The translations under genes were made by a program, and so were the position numbers. From an uncultured Lachnospiraceae bacterium (GTDB taxonomy: Bacteria > Bacillota > Clostridia > Lachnospirales > Lachnospiraceae), in the NCBI GenBank assembly GCA_902785055.1, contig CACZXG010000009.1, forward strand, positions 1-42,135: a stretch of 42,135 bases of DNA, given 5' to 3'. Below are positions 7,145 to 16,670 of this stretch, one piece after another. The notes below the pieces were generated by a model. It saw only the letters and a list, made by a program, of their open reading frames with translations. It had not been told where the DNA came from and ran no database searches. Each line of letters opens with the position of its first letter. The stretch's first letter is position 1.

Positions 7145-8632
7145 TTACGCATCTGACCTCGCATACGCGTTTTTCATCTTGTTGCTGGTTTCATGCAGAA
7201 CCTTGCCGAGGACATCGGAAGTTTGTTTCTGCAGCATTTCTGCCAGTGCCTCGTTTGCAGAATCAATGACAGACTGCGGATTCGCACCGACTTCAAGCAG
7301 TTCACCGACCAGACGATCCGCCTGGTTCAGGATCCGGTGAGCTTCCGCCATGGTCCTGATCTGATAGCGCTCGATGTGAATCTTGCAAGGCTTAAATTGT
7401 GCGTCTGCAAGTGCCGCGATCAGCCTGCAGTTCCAGTAGAAACTGCCCGTGTCAACCTGATCCTCTGTGGTTGAGAGGTAGGCCGGCACCTTCTCGGTGT
7501 TCGTGAAAAAGGGCACAAATGTATTGAACACATTAGATCCGAAGGTCAGCCACTCGACAGCCCGAACAGCTTGAGGCACATAAGGCCGCAGCTGCAGCAG
7601 TGCGAGAAAATCCGTCCTATTGACGCCGATGGAGCGGTAAGCGCCGCGCATGGAAGGGTCGCCGCATTCACTGTAAGGATCATAGGGTGTTCCCTGGAAG
7701 TGGCTGGAGAGCACGTATTTGGCGTCTTCCACGGTGATCTTGCGCTCGGGGACCATGCTCCAGGGAAGGTTATTGTCGCGAGGACCGAAATCGGCGTCCG
7801 GACCGTCCCATTTCGCACTGCGGGGGTTAAAATGGCGGAGAATAAACCAGGCGCGGGGCGTGTTATATACATGGTCCGCGTCGCTCTGTGTGCCGAAAGC
7901 TTCCCTGGGATTGAGTTTGCCATTCAGTGACAGATCAAGATGGTTGTCCGCGATGAATTCCTTCAGATCCGCGCTGCAGAGGTGGTTAACGCCTTCTCCC
8001 AGTGCATCTTCGAGGTCGAAACTGTCGATGCCGGACTCATTGGGATTGACGATATAGCGGTCATCGGGCACTCTTTTGGCAATCCAGTGGTGTCCGCCGA
8101 GGGTCTCCATCCACCAGATCTCATTTACATCTGCAAAGGCGATGCCGTTCATCTCATAGGTTCCGTACTTCTCGAGGAGAGAGGCGGTGCGCAGTACGCC
8201 TTCGCGCGCACTGTGGATATAAGGCAGAACGATGGTGACAAGGTCTTCTTCGCCAATACCGCCGGGCTGCATGGGAGTTTCCTCCGTGGCAGGGTGATAG
8301 ACGACCAGGGGATCAGCGCCCAGGACTCTCTCGTTGGAGGCGATGGTCTCTGTGGCAGTCATCGCGACGTTCGCAGCGTTGATGCCTGCGCCGGCCCAGA
8401 TGCCTTCGCCGTCCAGGGCGTTGGGCACTGCGCTGTAGCGAAGGGGATCCTCAGGAAGATCTATTTCGACATGGCTGATGACGGATACATAGTACCTGGG
8501 CTGATCCCCGGGCAGAACGACCGTGAGTTTCTTGGGTGTAAAACGGCCGGCAGATGCGTCGTCGTTGCGCGCGATCATGGTGGAGCCGTCGTAACTGGCT
8601 TTTTTGCCGATCAGAAGTGTTGTGCAGGACAT
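7145..8632 (-). CDS. C69-family dipeptidase (PepD-like)
   Basis: The start at 8632 gives 495 aa beginning MSCTTLLIGKKASYDGST, the usual start of C69 dipeptidases, where the cysteine at position 3 is the N-terminal nucleophile after trimming. Upstream residues in the open frame are not family-like. The stretch ARNDD at about 21-25 is also typical. These Ntn-type hydrolases cut dipeptides in the cytoplasm and feed amino-acid pools. An AGAGG sequence lies ahead of the ATG, and a good promoter is at 8672-8700. The two EamA exporters lie upstream on the same strand, and amino-acid handling could link them. The 63-bp array follows its stop codon. Confidence 0.9.
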   Translation of the reverse strand: MSCTTLLIGKKASYDGSTMIARNDDASAGRFTPKKLTVVLPGDQPRYYVSVISHVEIDLPEDPLRYSAVPNALDGEGIWAGAGINAANVAMTATETIASNERVLGADPLVVYHPATEETPMQPGGIGEEDLVTIVLPYIHSAREGVLRTASLLEKYGTYEMNGIAFADVNEIWWMETLGGHHWIAKRVPDDRYIVNPNESGIDSFDLEDALGEGVNHLCSADLKEFIADNHLDLSLNGKLNPREAFGTQSDADHVYNTPRAWFILRHFNPRSAKWDGPDADFGPRDNNLPWSMVPERKITVEDAKYVLSSHFQGTPYDPYSECGDPSMRGAYRSIGVNRTDFLALLQLRPYVPQAVRAVEWLTFGSNVFNTFVPFFTNTEKVPAYLSTTEDQVDTGSFYWNCRLIAALADAQFKPCKIHIERYQIRTMAEAHRILNQADRLVGELLEVGANPQSVIDSANEALAEMLQKQTSDVLGKVLHETSNKMKNAYARSDA

Positions 8633-8671
8633 TGAGTGTACCTCTTTTTCGTAAAATGTGTAGTAAAACAA

Positions 8672-8700
8672 ATGATATGCTTTTTGAGAGGGAAAAACAA
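8672..8700 (-). promoter_or_regulatory. promoter of the C69 dipeptidase gene
   Basis: On the - strand TTGTTT (8695-8700) and TATCAT (8672-8677) are separated by 17 bases. The start codon lies about 40 bases further on. Confidence 0.6.
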
Positions 8701-8756
8701 CTATGGAAAACGCAGCAGGACATTGAACCCGCATCTTTCAACATCTCTGCAAGTTG

Positions 8757-9668
8757 TCAGTCTCCGCTGTTCATCATCACGACTGATCCGACGACCATAA
8801 CGATTCCCAGGATCTCCAAGAAGTAGAGAGGCTGGTGAAAGAGCAGGCTTCCGAGGATCGCGGCGGTGACCGGCTCGATGGTGGTGAGTTGGGCGGCCCT
8901 GGAGGTTTCCATGCCCTTCATTCCGGCGGTATACAGGACATAGGCGAGGCTTCCGGTGAGAAGCCCGCACAGAAGGGCGAGCACCGTTCTGGCAGGGTTT
9001 TCGAAAACCTGACCGATGCTCCCGTCAAAGCAGGAGAGAAGAAAAAATCCCAGCATTGCGACGCCGAAACTGTAGAACACATTTGTGTATACGGAGTAAC
9101 CGCGGTTTAGAATAATTCGGCTGAAAATACTGTACAGCGCGTAGCCTAAGCCTGCTCCCAGCCCCAGCAGGAGCCCTGAAAGGGTGATCAGATTCCCGGA
9201 AGACGGCCCTGCGAACAATTCTCCGCCTATGCCGGAGGCAAAGGCGCATCCGATGACTGCGAGCACGCAGCATAACACTTTGCGGGCTGTCATGCGCTCG
9301 TGGAACACAATCACGGAGAGCGCCATAACGATGGCCGGCGCAGTGTAGAGAAGGGCCGCTGCAGTCGCAATCTTGGTGACTTTGATGGCTGCGGTGTAAC
9401 AGGCTGTGAAAAAGAGAAGGCTGAGCAGTCCGTTGGCGATAAAGAGCGGTATATCTGCGGGCCGCACCCTGAAGGCGGAACGGTCCGTCATGCCGATCAG
9501 TAAACCCACCGGGACTGAGGTGGCAAACATACGAAGAAATACGAGTGCGTTGCCGGACAGCCCCATTGAGCTCAGTATTGTCACGAAAGTGCCGTACAGG
9601 CCCCATAGCACTGCGCTTGCGATGACCATGGCGGCGGATAAGGCGAAGTCTTTATTTGTGTTTTTCAT
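8757..9668 (-). CDS. EamA/DMT-family transporter
   Basis: This 303-aa protein is built of about ten hydrophobic spans in two similar halves, the pattern of the EamA (DMT) family. The first half contains GLYGTFVTIL and the second GLGYALYSIFSR, matching the repeated EamA domain. Members export amino acids, metabolites or, in some cases, take up solutes across the cytoplasmic membrane. No clear Shine-Dalgarno sequence precedes the ATG. A second member of the same family is encoded 50 bases upstream on the same strand, so the pair is probably cotranscribed and may be an old duplication. The substrate is unknown. Confidence 0.88.
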   Translation of the reverse strand: MKNTNKDFALSAAMVIASAVLWGLYGTFVTILSSMGLSGNALVFLRMFATSVPVGLLIGMTDRSAFRVRPADIPLFIANGLLSLLFFTACYTAAIKVTKIATAAALLYTAPAIVMALSVIVFHERMTARKVLCCVLAVIGCAFASGIGGELFAGPSSGNLITLSGLLLGLGAGLGYALYSIFSRIILNRGYSVYTNVFYSFGVAMLGFFLLSCFDGSIGQVFENPARTVLALLCGLLTGSLAYVLYTAGMKGMETSRAAQLTTIEPVTAAILGSLLFHQPLYFLEILGIVMVVGSVVMMNSGD

Positions 9669-9718
9669 ATAAAAAAGCCTGATTTCTAAATGCTGTGTAC
9701 TAAATCACGGGATGGCGT

Positions 9719-10585
9719 TCAGTCTCCCTGAGCAGGGGACATGGTGATGCGCAGGTTATAATACAGGATCCCGGCAAGCACGATAACCGCACCGACAAGG
9801 GAAAGCTTTCCAAGCATCTCTCCGTAGAAAACGGCGACCAGGATGGGATTGAGGATCGGCTCCAATGCATTGATGATGGAAGCTGTGACAGGATCAGTGT
9901 ATTTGGTGCCCGTCGTGAAGAAGATATACGCCAGACCCACCTGGACTGCGCCCAGCAGAAAGACTGAGAGCAGAACCGGAGCAGTAAATACGGTCTCCCG
10001 AAGGACAAGCGGCGACAGGAAGATCCCGCAGGCGAGCTGTCCGAAGAACACCGAAGACAGCGCGTCCCCCTTCTCAAAGCTGTTCAGCATGAAAACTCCC
10101 GCATAGAAGATGCCTGACAAAAGTGCCAGCAGGTCGCCCAGCCACTTTCCCGTGGAGAGCCCCTCAAAGAAGAAGCAGAGGATTCCCGCGAAGACGATCA
10201 GGATGGAAATGAGTGCTGACCGTGAAGGTTTCCGGCCGAAGATCAGAAACATCAGGATCACGATCCAGATCGGCGCTGTATACTGCAGGATGATCGTGTT
10301 GCCTGCTGTGGTCAGCTTGTTGGCGATCGAGTACAGAGTCGTCACGCCTGCCATGGAAATGGCGCCGACAAGTACGGTCGGATTAAACCTGAGCTTATGC
10401 TTCGTAGCCAAAATATAGAGTCCGATCACGACTGCCGCGATCACATTTCTTGCCCCATTGATCGCAAGAGGATTCCATGGGATCAACTTCATGAGAAGGC
10501 CGCCTGTCGAGAAACACAAAGAGGCGGCGAGCATGCATGTTGTGCCGAGGAATTTGGTGTTTTTCTTGGAATTCATTTTAATCAT
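9719..10585 (-). CDS. EamA/DMT-family transporter
   Basis: This 288-aa protein has about ten membrane spans in two repeated halves; the first ends around LIVFAGILCFF and the second around AVIVLAGILYY. FSTGGLLMKLIPW near residue 24 is typical of the EamA domain. The start is either ATG 10585 or ATG 10576, three codons later; neither has a clear ribosome binding site, so the choice is open. It is the first gene of a possible two-gene transcript with the related transporter downstream. It diverges from the 10760 gene, with 174 bases between. The substrate cannot be told from sequence. Confidence 0.88.
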   Translation of the reverse strand: MIKMNSKKNTKFLGTTCMLAASLCFSTGGLLMKLIPWNPLAINGARNVIAAVVIGLYILATKHKLRFNPTVLVGAISMAGVTTLYSIANKLTTAGNTIILQYTAPIWIVILMFLIFGRKPSRSALISILIVFAGILCFFFEGLSTGKWLGDLLALLSGIFYAGVFMLNSFEKGDALSSVFFGQLACGIFLSPLVLRETVFTAPVLLSVFLLGAVQVGLAYIFFTTGTKYTDPVTASIINALEPILNPILVAVFYGEMLGKLSLVGAVIVLAGILYYNLRITMSPAQGD

Positions 10586-10677
10586 AGTGTTTCTAACTAT
10601 AGCAAAAGAAAGTCAGTAGAGACAGTCCCAACACAAAATCGCGATAAACAAATCCATTGAAAGATAATCCGCTTTGT

Positions 10678-10706
10678 TTGTCAAGGAAAAGCATGAATTG
10701 TGATAA
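10678..10706 (+). promoter_or_regulatory. promoter of the DUF4132 gene pair
   Basis: TTGTCA at 10678-10683 is followed after 17 bases by TGATAA at 10701-10706; a TAAAAT three bases later may serve instead. Transcription would begin about 45 bases before the first start codon. Confidence 0.5.
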
Positions 10707-10759
10707 AATATCAGTAAGTATGCGGCTGCGCAAATATAAGATTTTAAGGCAGGAGCACT

Positions 10760-11218
10760 ATGCAGATCAGAATCAATGTCAAGGGCGCTTCGCGAAAAAA
10801 AGCTGCGATCGTACAGATGACCTGTGACTATACTGACAGGCAGATGACGGTGGAGGAGTTTCTCGCGGAGACGGTCAGACAAAATGTAAGGGAATATAAT
10901 GAAAGGAAAGACGCAGGAGAGATACTGCGCCTTTTTTCTGATGAGGGCGGGCAGAACAGGCCTTTGAACGAGCAGTTTGAGGAGCACCTGGAAAACAGCG
11001 CCGCATCAGGCAAGGTCGCTTACGGCGATCCGATGGACGGAAGGAAAGCTGATGAGGAAAAGGCAGTGGAGAACGCGCTGCAATGTTTTGACGACGGGAT
11101 GGTCGCGCTGTTCGCGGACGGGACCAGATATACAGACAGACAGGAAAAGATGGCGCTGAAGGAGCAGAGTGAAGTGACTTTCATCCGCCTTACGTTCCTG
11201 GCGGGCCGTATGTGGTGA
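10760..11218 (+). CDS. unknown 152-aa protein paired with the DUF4132 protein
   Basis: I do not recognise this protein. It has no signal peptide or membrane span. The first 20 residues look like a beta strand and a basic turn (RINVKGASRKKAAIVQMT). A charged, helical middle follows (residues 35-105), and the end (VTFIRLTFLAGRMW) is a compact, hydrophobic and aromatic tail. The sequence is rich in Glu, Lys and Arg. AGGAG precedes the ATG and a promoter lies at 10678-10706. The stop is only 15 bases before the giant DUF4132 gene, so the two are almost surely cotranscribed and probably work together. Confidence 0.8.
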   Translation: MQIRINVKGASRKKAAIVQMTCDYTDRQMTVEEFLAETVRQNVREYNERKDAGEILRLFSDEGGQNRPLNEQFEEHLENSAASGKVAYGDPMDGRKADEEKAVENALQCFDDGMVALFADGTRYTDRQEKMALKEQSEVTFIRLTFLAGRMW

Positions 11219-11233
11219 CAGGGGGTACAGGAA

Positions 11234-14200
11234 ATGGCATTTGATTACAACTCAAGGACGAAATGGGAGAAGGAGCGGCAGGAGCGCTGGAACAAAGAGC
11301 ACGAGAAACAGATCAAACAGCTTTCGCCCGCGAAGAAGGAGCTCTTTGACGAAGTTCGATGCTTCAGCAATTATCAGTACTGCGGCTTTCCGGTGATCCG
11401 CAAGTGGACCAGGGAGAAACTCGGGACCGGCAGGAGCAGTGAGACGGGCGGCCCTGAAACGCTCAAAGAGCTCATGCTCTCCGAGTGCGGGGATCTTATT
11501 GAGATCTTTGTGCCGGAAGAGTACCGCGCGGATTACGAGTATATGCTGGAACAGTATTCGTACTATCAGTATTCAAGGGCGCTGTTTCGACCCACTGTGC
11601 GAACGAAGGATCCGGGCGCGCATACACTTGATGCTTTCGGCCTGATGCAGGCTTATAAAGTGCTGGGGATCTATGGCGTAACTCCGTTTGAGTACCTCGC
11701 GGAGAGAACAGCCGAAGGCGCAGGCCTCGACGAGGAGTTCCTGGATTTCAAGCGGAACGACACATATACCCGCGACCTGCATATGGTGCAGTTCGACGAC
11801 ATTCTCGCGGCGCGGATCGACAACGGGGACAGCAAGGTGATCGAGGGGTGCAAAGAGGCGATCCTGAGCGACACCAATACCGTGATCGTCACAGTGCCGC
11901 TGATCAGGGGGATCGTGAAGTCGAAGAACACTCAGCTGCACGATCTTCTGGCCAGGTTCCTCGTAGCCGCAAGGCTCCAGGAGGGCGTGCGCCAGGCGGT
12001 CTGCGAGAACGCGGACTGCGGCAGGGCAGAGGCATTTCTGACGATCCTGAGCGCGATCGAAGAGAACGACCTGATCCGCTTCTCGGGCGTTAAGCGCGCC
12101 ATTGCCACATGGACGGGAATATGCAGCGTCGACGCCATGGACCGGGTGTCGGACAAGCTTCTGGCCGGCGTCAGCGAAGCGGTCAGGGACCGCGCCAGAG
12201 CCTTTGAAATGACGGAGACTGACGACAGTGTGCAGATCGTCACCGGACTGTGGGCACTGGGCTTCTACGAGGCGCTGGATGCTGTTGGACGTATGCTGCA
12301 GATCGTGGAGAGCGGCACGAAAAACCAGCGCCTGACGATCTCTTACTACAACAGGTATATGCAGCACTCCGATTACAGCGAGCAGGCCGCGAGGAAGATC
12401 CTTGAGACTTATCCGGATGATCTGCAGATGGCGGCGGCTTTCATGCCCACTTATCTGGACGCTGTGGACACGATCGTCCGCGGATGCATCCGGAACTCTA
12501 AGAATCAGTCTGTCTATATGGCGGACGAGGCGGACGTTCATTACGATCCTCTGCCGGTCAGCGAGATCTTCGACAGTGAGGAGCAGGCGCGGCTGCACTA
12601 CAGTATTTTGAAGAATCTCGCAGATTCCATGAAGAAGCGCAAAACAGAGTACGATCCCATGATCTTCCCCTGGTACAGCGCGGTCCTCGACAAGAGCGAC
12701 CTCACGCAGAGGATGGCTGTGATCGCCTACGCTTTGCAGGACGACGCCCTGATCGACGAGGCCTGCGTGCGCCTGACTGACATCATGGATTCCTACTACA
12801 ACACCCGCAGCTATTATCTGAGGGTTCTTTTGCATGCTCCGAGGACACAGACCCAGCGGGACGCGCTGATCGGATACGTGGCGGAGAAGGAGAGCTTTAC
12901 GAGAAAAGCGGCTTATCAGATCCTTAAAAAGCTGCAGTCGGATCCTGATGCGTCGATGCATCTCACGCAGGACGAGTACCGTCAGCTTGAGGGGTATCTG
13001 CGCCTCAAGAATGAGGAGTCGAGACGCTTTATCATTGAGATCCTGGAAGAGCAGGACAAAGAGGGCATATACGCAAGTATCCGCAGACTCCTGGGAGGCG
13101 GCGAGCCTGAAGAGGGCAAAACAGAGACAGCTCATAAGGGCAAAAAGAAAACTGTCTCCGCGGCCGACAGAGAGCAGATGCGCCTCGCGGGCCTTGACAT
13201 GCTCAAGCGCCGCAGCGAGGAGAGCGAAGCCGCGAAGAGAGAATGCGCGGCGCTGCTGCGCGAGGTCATTCCGGATGCCACTGTGCTGTCCGACAAAGAA
13301 AAAGTTCTCTATGAAGAAATTGCAGGCAGCGAAGGGGCAGGCAGTATTCTGAATACGGAAGGATACGGCCTGTATGACCCGAAAGCAGCGTACGAACCGG
13401 AACTCAGGGTGCGGGGAACTGCGGATGCGCAGGCGTCGTCCGGTCTGAAAAAAGGCCTTCAGATCCTGAAGAACTCTTTGGGAATGAGCGACACGAAGAA
13501 GCTTCTCAAAGACTATTTCAGTCTGAGCGCGAAGGAGATGGATCAGTATTTTGACAAGATCAAGGCGTTTATCGAGGCGCACGGGAAACTCGAGTACACG
13601 AGCGTGAACGGCGACAGGCAGCTCCTGGAAAACGGCTTGTATCTGATCAATTACGACTACAATGGCGCCCTCGAGACGCGCTATCCCTTCCCGGAACTCT
13701 GGATCGAGGTCTATGAAACGATCGTAAAGACCCCCAAGGTGCTGTTCAATCTGTACTTCGCGGTGCGCGGGGGATACGACGAGACGGACGTCAAAGACGT
13801 GAACGCATACCTCAAGGCGGAGAAGACGATCTTCGGAGAGGCTTATTCCGGCTATCACTACGCCGATCCCAAGTATATGGGCGGACGCCATGCTCACAGC
13901 ACTTACCAGACGATCCTGGATATCATCGCGAGCCAGCAGCATCTGGTCCTGCCCGCTGAGATCGCGCAGGCAGCGGTTCTCGCGGCGACGGAGCTCCCCG
14001 AACAGATCCGCTGGATGGAGAGAGCTCCGTCAAAATATGCCTCCTATTACGCTCAGCGGCCGCTCTGCTTCGTGCGCTCGAACAAGTTCCGGTCGATGTT
14101 GTCCCGTGCATCTCAATATGAGAATGACGAGGAATTCCGCGGAGTATTCCCTCTGCTCTACCACGTGGACAGGGTCTATCAGTTTGACGCGCATGAACCG

Positions 14201-16570
14201 AATACGACCTACGGCAGGAGTTCTTCCAACATCCTCTCAATCCTCTCCTATGTGAAGGCACATGAACTGGGGATGATCACCAAAGACTTCCTGTATAAGG
14301 CAGCCTTCGAACTGGTCGGACTCAAGTACGCAGTGGGAGATCTGGGCAGCCTGTTTCTTTCGAATGTCACAATCTATGCGCTCAGGCAGCTGCAGTTCTA
14401 TATGCCGGTGGATATGGAGAAGAAGACACTGGATACACAGAACAGTTTCTACAAACTGGGCAAGGAGATCTACGAGAATATTGTCAACCTTATCCTGAAC
14501 GTGGAGCTTAAGCGCGGCGACACACCTACAGTCTTCTCGGACGCGGTCAGCCGCATCTCCCGGATCGAGGGCATCCCGCGCCTGATGGAGATCCTGCGCG
14601 CGATGGGGACAGATCCCCTGGACAGGAACACCTATTACTCATATAACGGCGGAACAAGCAAGAAAGAGAGCCTTTCGCATCTGCTGAAGGTTTGCTGGCC
14701 GGCCGACTCTGAGACGGCGGCTGATCTGAAAAAGGCTGTCAAAGCGAACAAGGTCAGCACAGACCGCCTGATCGAGGTCGCAATGTACGCGCCCCAGTGG
14801 CTGGATCTGGCTGAAGAAGTGCTGGGGATCGACGGCTTTAAGAGCGGCTGCTATTACTTCATGGCGCACATGAACGAGCGGTTTGACGACCGCAAAAAAG
14901 CCGTGATCGCCAGGTACACGCCGCTGTCGCCCGAGGAACTCAATAACGGATGTTTTGACACCAACTGGTTCTTCGAGGTGTATGAGAAACTGGGCGAGAA
15001 GAACTTCTCGAAGCTCTACAAGGCGGCAAAATATATCGCAGACGGAAGCAAACACACCCGTGCGCGCAAGTACGCGGACGCTGCGACCGGCAAAGTGGAC
15101 CGTGACGAACTTGAGAAGACCATCGCTGATAAACGCAACAAGGATCTTCTTATGAGCTACGGCCTGATCCCGATGAAGGACAGACAGGATTCTCTGCACC
15201 GCTACGAATTCCTGCAGAAATTCCTTAAGGAGAGCAAACAGTTCGGCGCGCAGAGAAGGGCCAGCGAGGCCCAGTGCGTGCAGTACGCTATGAAGAACAT
15301 GGCAACCACGGCAGGCTATGCGGATGAACTGCGGCTGACGCTCGCCATGGAGACAGAGCTGGTGACGTCGAACCAGAAATACTTTGACGGAATCACGATT
15401 GGCGACTATGTGACGCGGATCCTCGTTGACGCGGACGGAAAGTCCGAACTGAAACTCTTCAAGAAGGACAAAGCCGTTAAGTCCGTCCCCGCAGCGCTCA
15501 AGAAAGACGAGACCTTCATCGATGTGAAGGAATTCGCCTCAAAACTCAAAAACCAGTACTCGCGCTGCGTCTCGATGTTCGAGCGCGCGATGGAAGAGGA
15601 GGACGCCTACAGCTATGGCGAATTGCTGCAGCTGTGCAGGAATCCGGTCACGGCGGGAATTCTCGGAAGATTGGTGTTTGTGGGGGCGGAGACTGGCGAC
15701 TTAGTCGGAACCCTTGAAGAACTTGCTGTCGTCGAACCTGCACTTACTGAGGACGCTCAGCTGCTTGTGGCTCACCCGATCACACTTTACAGGCTCGGCG
15801 TACTGCCGAAGTATCAGAGACTCTTCTTCGAAAAGCAACAGGCGAGCGGCACAAAGCAGCCCTTCAAGCAGGTGTTCAGAGAATTCTATCCCAAGTTGGA
15901 AGAGGAAAAGGACGCCCTTGATTCCAGGTTGTTTGCAGGCTATCAGATCCAGCCCAAGAAGACAGTGGCAGCGCTTCGCGGACGCAGATGGGTGGCGGAC
16001 TACGATGAAGGCCTGCAGAAGATTTTCTTCAAACAGAACATTGCTGCGACGATCTATGCTTTGGCAGACTGGTTCTCGCCGGCAGATACGGAGTGCCCTA
16101 CACTTGAATATGTCTCTTTCTATGACAGAAAGACTTACAAGCAGAAGAAACTCTCCGAAGTACCGGATATCCTCTACTCAGAAGTCATGCGTGATGTGGA
16201 TCTTGCGGTAAGCGTGGCCCATGCGGGCGGAGTAGATCCGGAGACCAGCCACTCCACGATCGAGATGCGCAAGGCGATCTTCGAGTTCAACATGGAACTC
16301 TTCGGACTTACAAATGTTACTTTCGAAGGAACGCATGCGTTCATCAAGGGAACAATGGGGAACTACAACATTCAGCTTGGCAGTGGTGTGATCCACAAGG
16401 AGAGCGGCGGAATGGTAAATATCCTGCCGGTCCACTCCCAGCAGAGAGGGAAGATCTTCCTGCCATTCATCGACGAAGATCCCAAGACAGCAGAAATCCT
16501 GTCCAAGATCCTGCTGCTGGCGGAGGACCAGAAGATCAAGGATCCGTATATTTTGCAGCAGCTACGGTAA
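11234..16570 (+). CDS. giant DUF4132 (MolR/YehI-like) protein
   Basis: This 1778-aa protein is one of the largest genes in the window. Its C-terminal quarter matches DUF4132: PFKQVFREFYP near residue 1540, then SRLFAGYQIQPKK and LRGRRWVADYD, followed by YSEVMRDVDLAVSVA near 1645 and a conserved tail. The first 1000 residues are helical and repeat-like, possibly HEAT-type, with a charged, Lys/Glu-rich linker at about 620-680. No membrane span or known catalytic motif is visible. In E. coli the related YehI/MolR protein sits with a MoxR-type AAA ATPase, a VWA protein and a SWIM zinc-finger protein; none of these is here. GGGGG lies ahead of the ATG. The function is unknown. Confidence 0.9.
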   Translation: MAFDYNSRTKWEKERQERWNKEHEKQIKQLSPAKKELFDEVRCFSNYQYCGFPVIRKWTREKLGTGRSSETGGPETLKELMLSECGDLIEIFVPEEYRADYEYMLEQYSYYQYSRALFRPTVRTKDPGAHTLDAFGLMQAYKVLGIYGVTPFEYLAERTAEGAGLDEEFLDFKRNDTYTRDLHMVQFDDILAARIDNGDSKVIEGCKEAILSDTNTVIVTVPLIRGIVKSKNTQLHDLLARFLVAARLQEGVRQAVCENADCGRAEAFLTILSAIEENDLIRFSGVKRAIATWTGICSVDAMDRVSDKLLAGVSEAVRDRARAFEMTETDDSVQIVTGLWALGFYEALDAVGRMLQIVESGTKNQRLTISYYNRYMQHSDYSEQAARKILETYPDDLQMAAAFMPTYLDAVDTIVRGCIRNSKNQSVYMADEADVHYDPLPVSEIFDSEEQARLHYSILKNLADSMKKRKTEYDPMIFPWYSAVLDKSDLTQRMAVIAYALQDDALIDEACVRLTDIMDSYYNTRSYYLRVLLHAPRTQTQRDALIGYVAEKESFTRKAAYQILKKLQSDPDASMHLTQDEYRQLEGYLRLKNEESRRFIIEILEEQDKEGIYASIRRLLGGGEPEEGKTETAHKGKKKTVSAADREQMRLAGLDMLKRRSEESEAAKRECAALLREVIPDATVLSDKEKVLYEEIAGSEGAGSILNTEGYGLYDPKAAYEPELRVRGTADAQASSGLKKGLQILKNSLGMSDTKKLLKDYFSLSAKEMDQYFDKIKAFIEAHGKLEYTSVNGDRQLLENGLYLINYDYNGALETRYPFPELWIEVYETIVKTPKVLFNLYFAVRGGYDETDVKDVNAYLKAEKTIFGEAYSGYHYADPKYMGGRHAHSTYQTILDIIASQQHLVLPAEIAQAAVLAATELPEQIRWMERAPSKYASYYAQRPLCFVRSNKFRSMLSRASQYENDEEFRGVFPLLYHVDRVYQFDAHEPNTTYGRSSSNILSILSYVKAHELGMITKDFLYKAAFELVGLKYAVGDLGSLFLSNVTIYALRQLQFYMPVDMEKKTLDTQNSFYKLGKEIYENIVNLILNVELKRGDTPTVFSDAVSRISRIEGIPRLMEILRAMGTDPLDRNTYYSYNGGTSKKESLSHLLKVCWPADSETAADLKKAVKANKVSTDRLIEVAMYAPQWLDLAEEVLGIDGFKSGCYYFMAHMNERFDDRKKAVIARYTPLSPEELNNGCFDTNWFFEVYEKLGEKNFSKLYKAAKYIADGSKHTRARKYADAATGKVDRDELEKTIADKRNKDLLMSYGLIPMKDRQDSLHRYEFLQKFLKESKQFGAQRRASEAQCVQYAMKNMATTAGYADELRLTLAMETELVTSNQKYFDGITIGDYVTRILVDADGKSELKLFKKDKAVKSVPAALKKDETFIDVKEFASKLKNQYSRCVSMFERAMEEEDAYSYGELLQLCRNPVTAGILGRLVFVGAETGDLVGTLEELAVVEPALTEDAQLLVAHPITLYRLGVLPKYQRLFFEKQQASGTKQPFKQVFREFYPKLEEEKDALDSRLFAGYQIQPKKTVAALRGRRWVADYDEGLQKIFFKQNIAATIYALADWFSPADTECPTLEYVSFYDRKTYKQKKLSEVPDILYSEVMRDVDLAVSVAHAGGVDPETSHSTIEMRKAIFEFNMELFGLTNVTFEGTHAFIKGTMGNYNIQLGSGVIHKESGGMVNILPVHSQQRGKIFLPFIDEDPKTAEILSKILLLAEDQKIKDPYILQQLR

Positions 16571-16598
16571 TTAAGACAATTTCTTTATGGTAAATCAA

Positions 16599-16630
16599 AA
16601 CGTCCCTCCGGGTAACCGGGGGGACGTTCT
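16599..16630. terminator. bidirectional terminator between DUF4132 and glycosyltransferase genes
   Basis: AACGTCCCTCC (16599-16609) pairs with GGGGGGACGTT (16618-16628) with one G-U pair. Going right the tail is CTTATAT; going left it is TTTTGATTT, so it can serve both converging genes. Confidence 0.8.
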
Positions 16631-16670
16631 TATATCTGCCTTTATAGTGCCCTTAAAGGACTTCAAGGGC

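Noticed and set aside
6690-7340. A repeat-protein gene on the + strand across the 63-bp array
   Set aside because: The frame starts with GTG inside the terminator hairpin, has no ribosome binding site, contains a TAA in the fourth unit and then runs into the end of the opposite-strand peptidase gene.
11573-13942. A 789-codon reading frame on the - strand inside the DUF4132 gene
   Set aside because: It is a shadow of a long coding sequence; its product has no recognisable domain and no ribosome binding site, while the + strand frame has clear family motifs.
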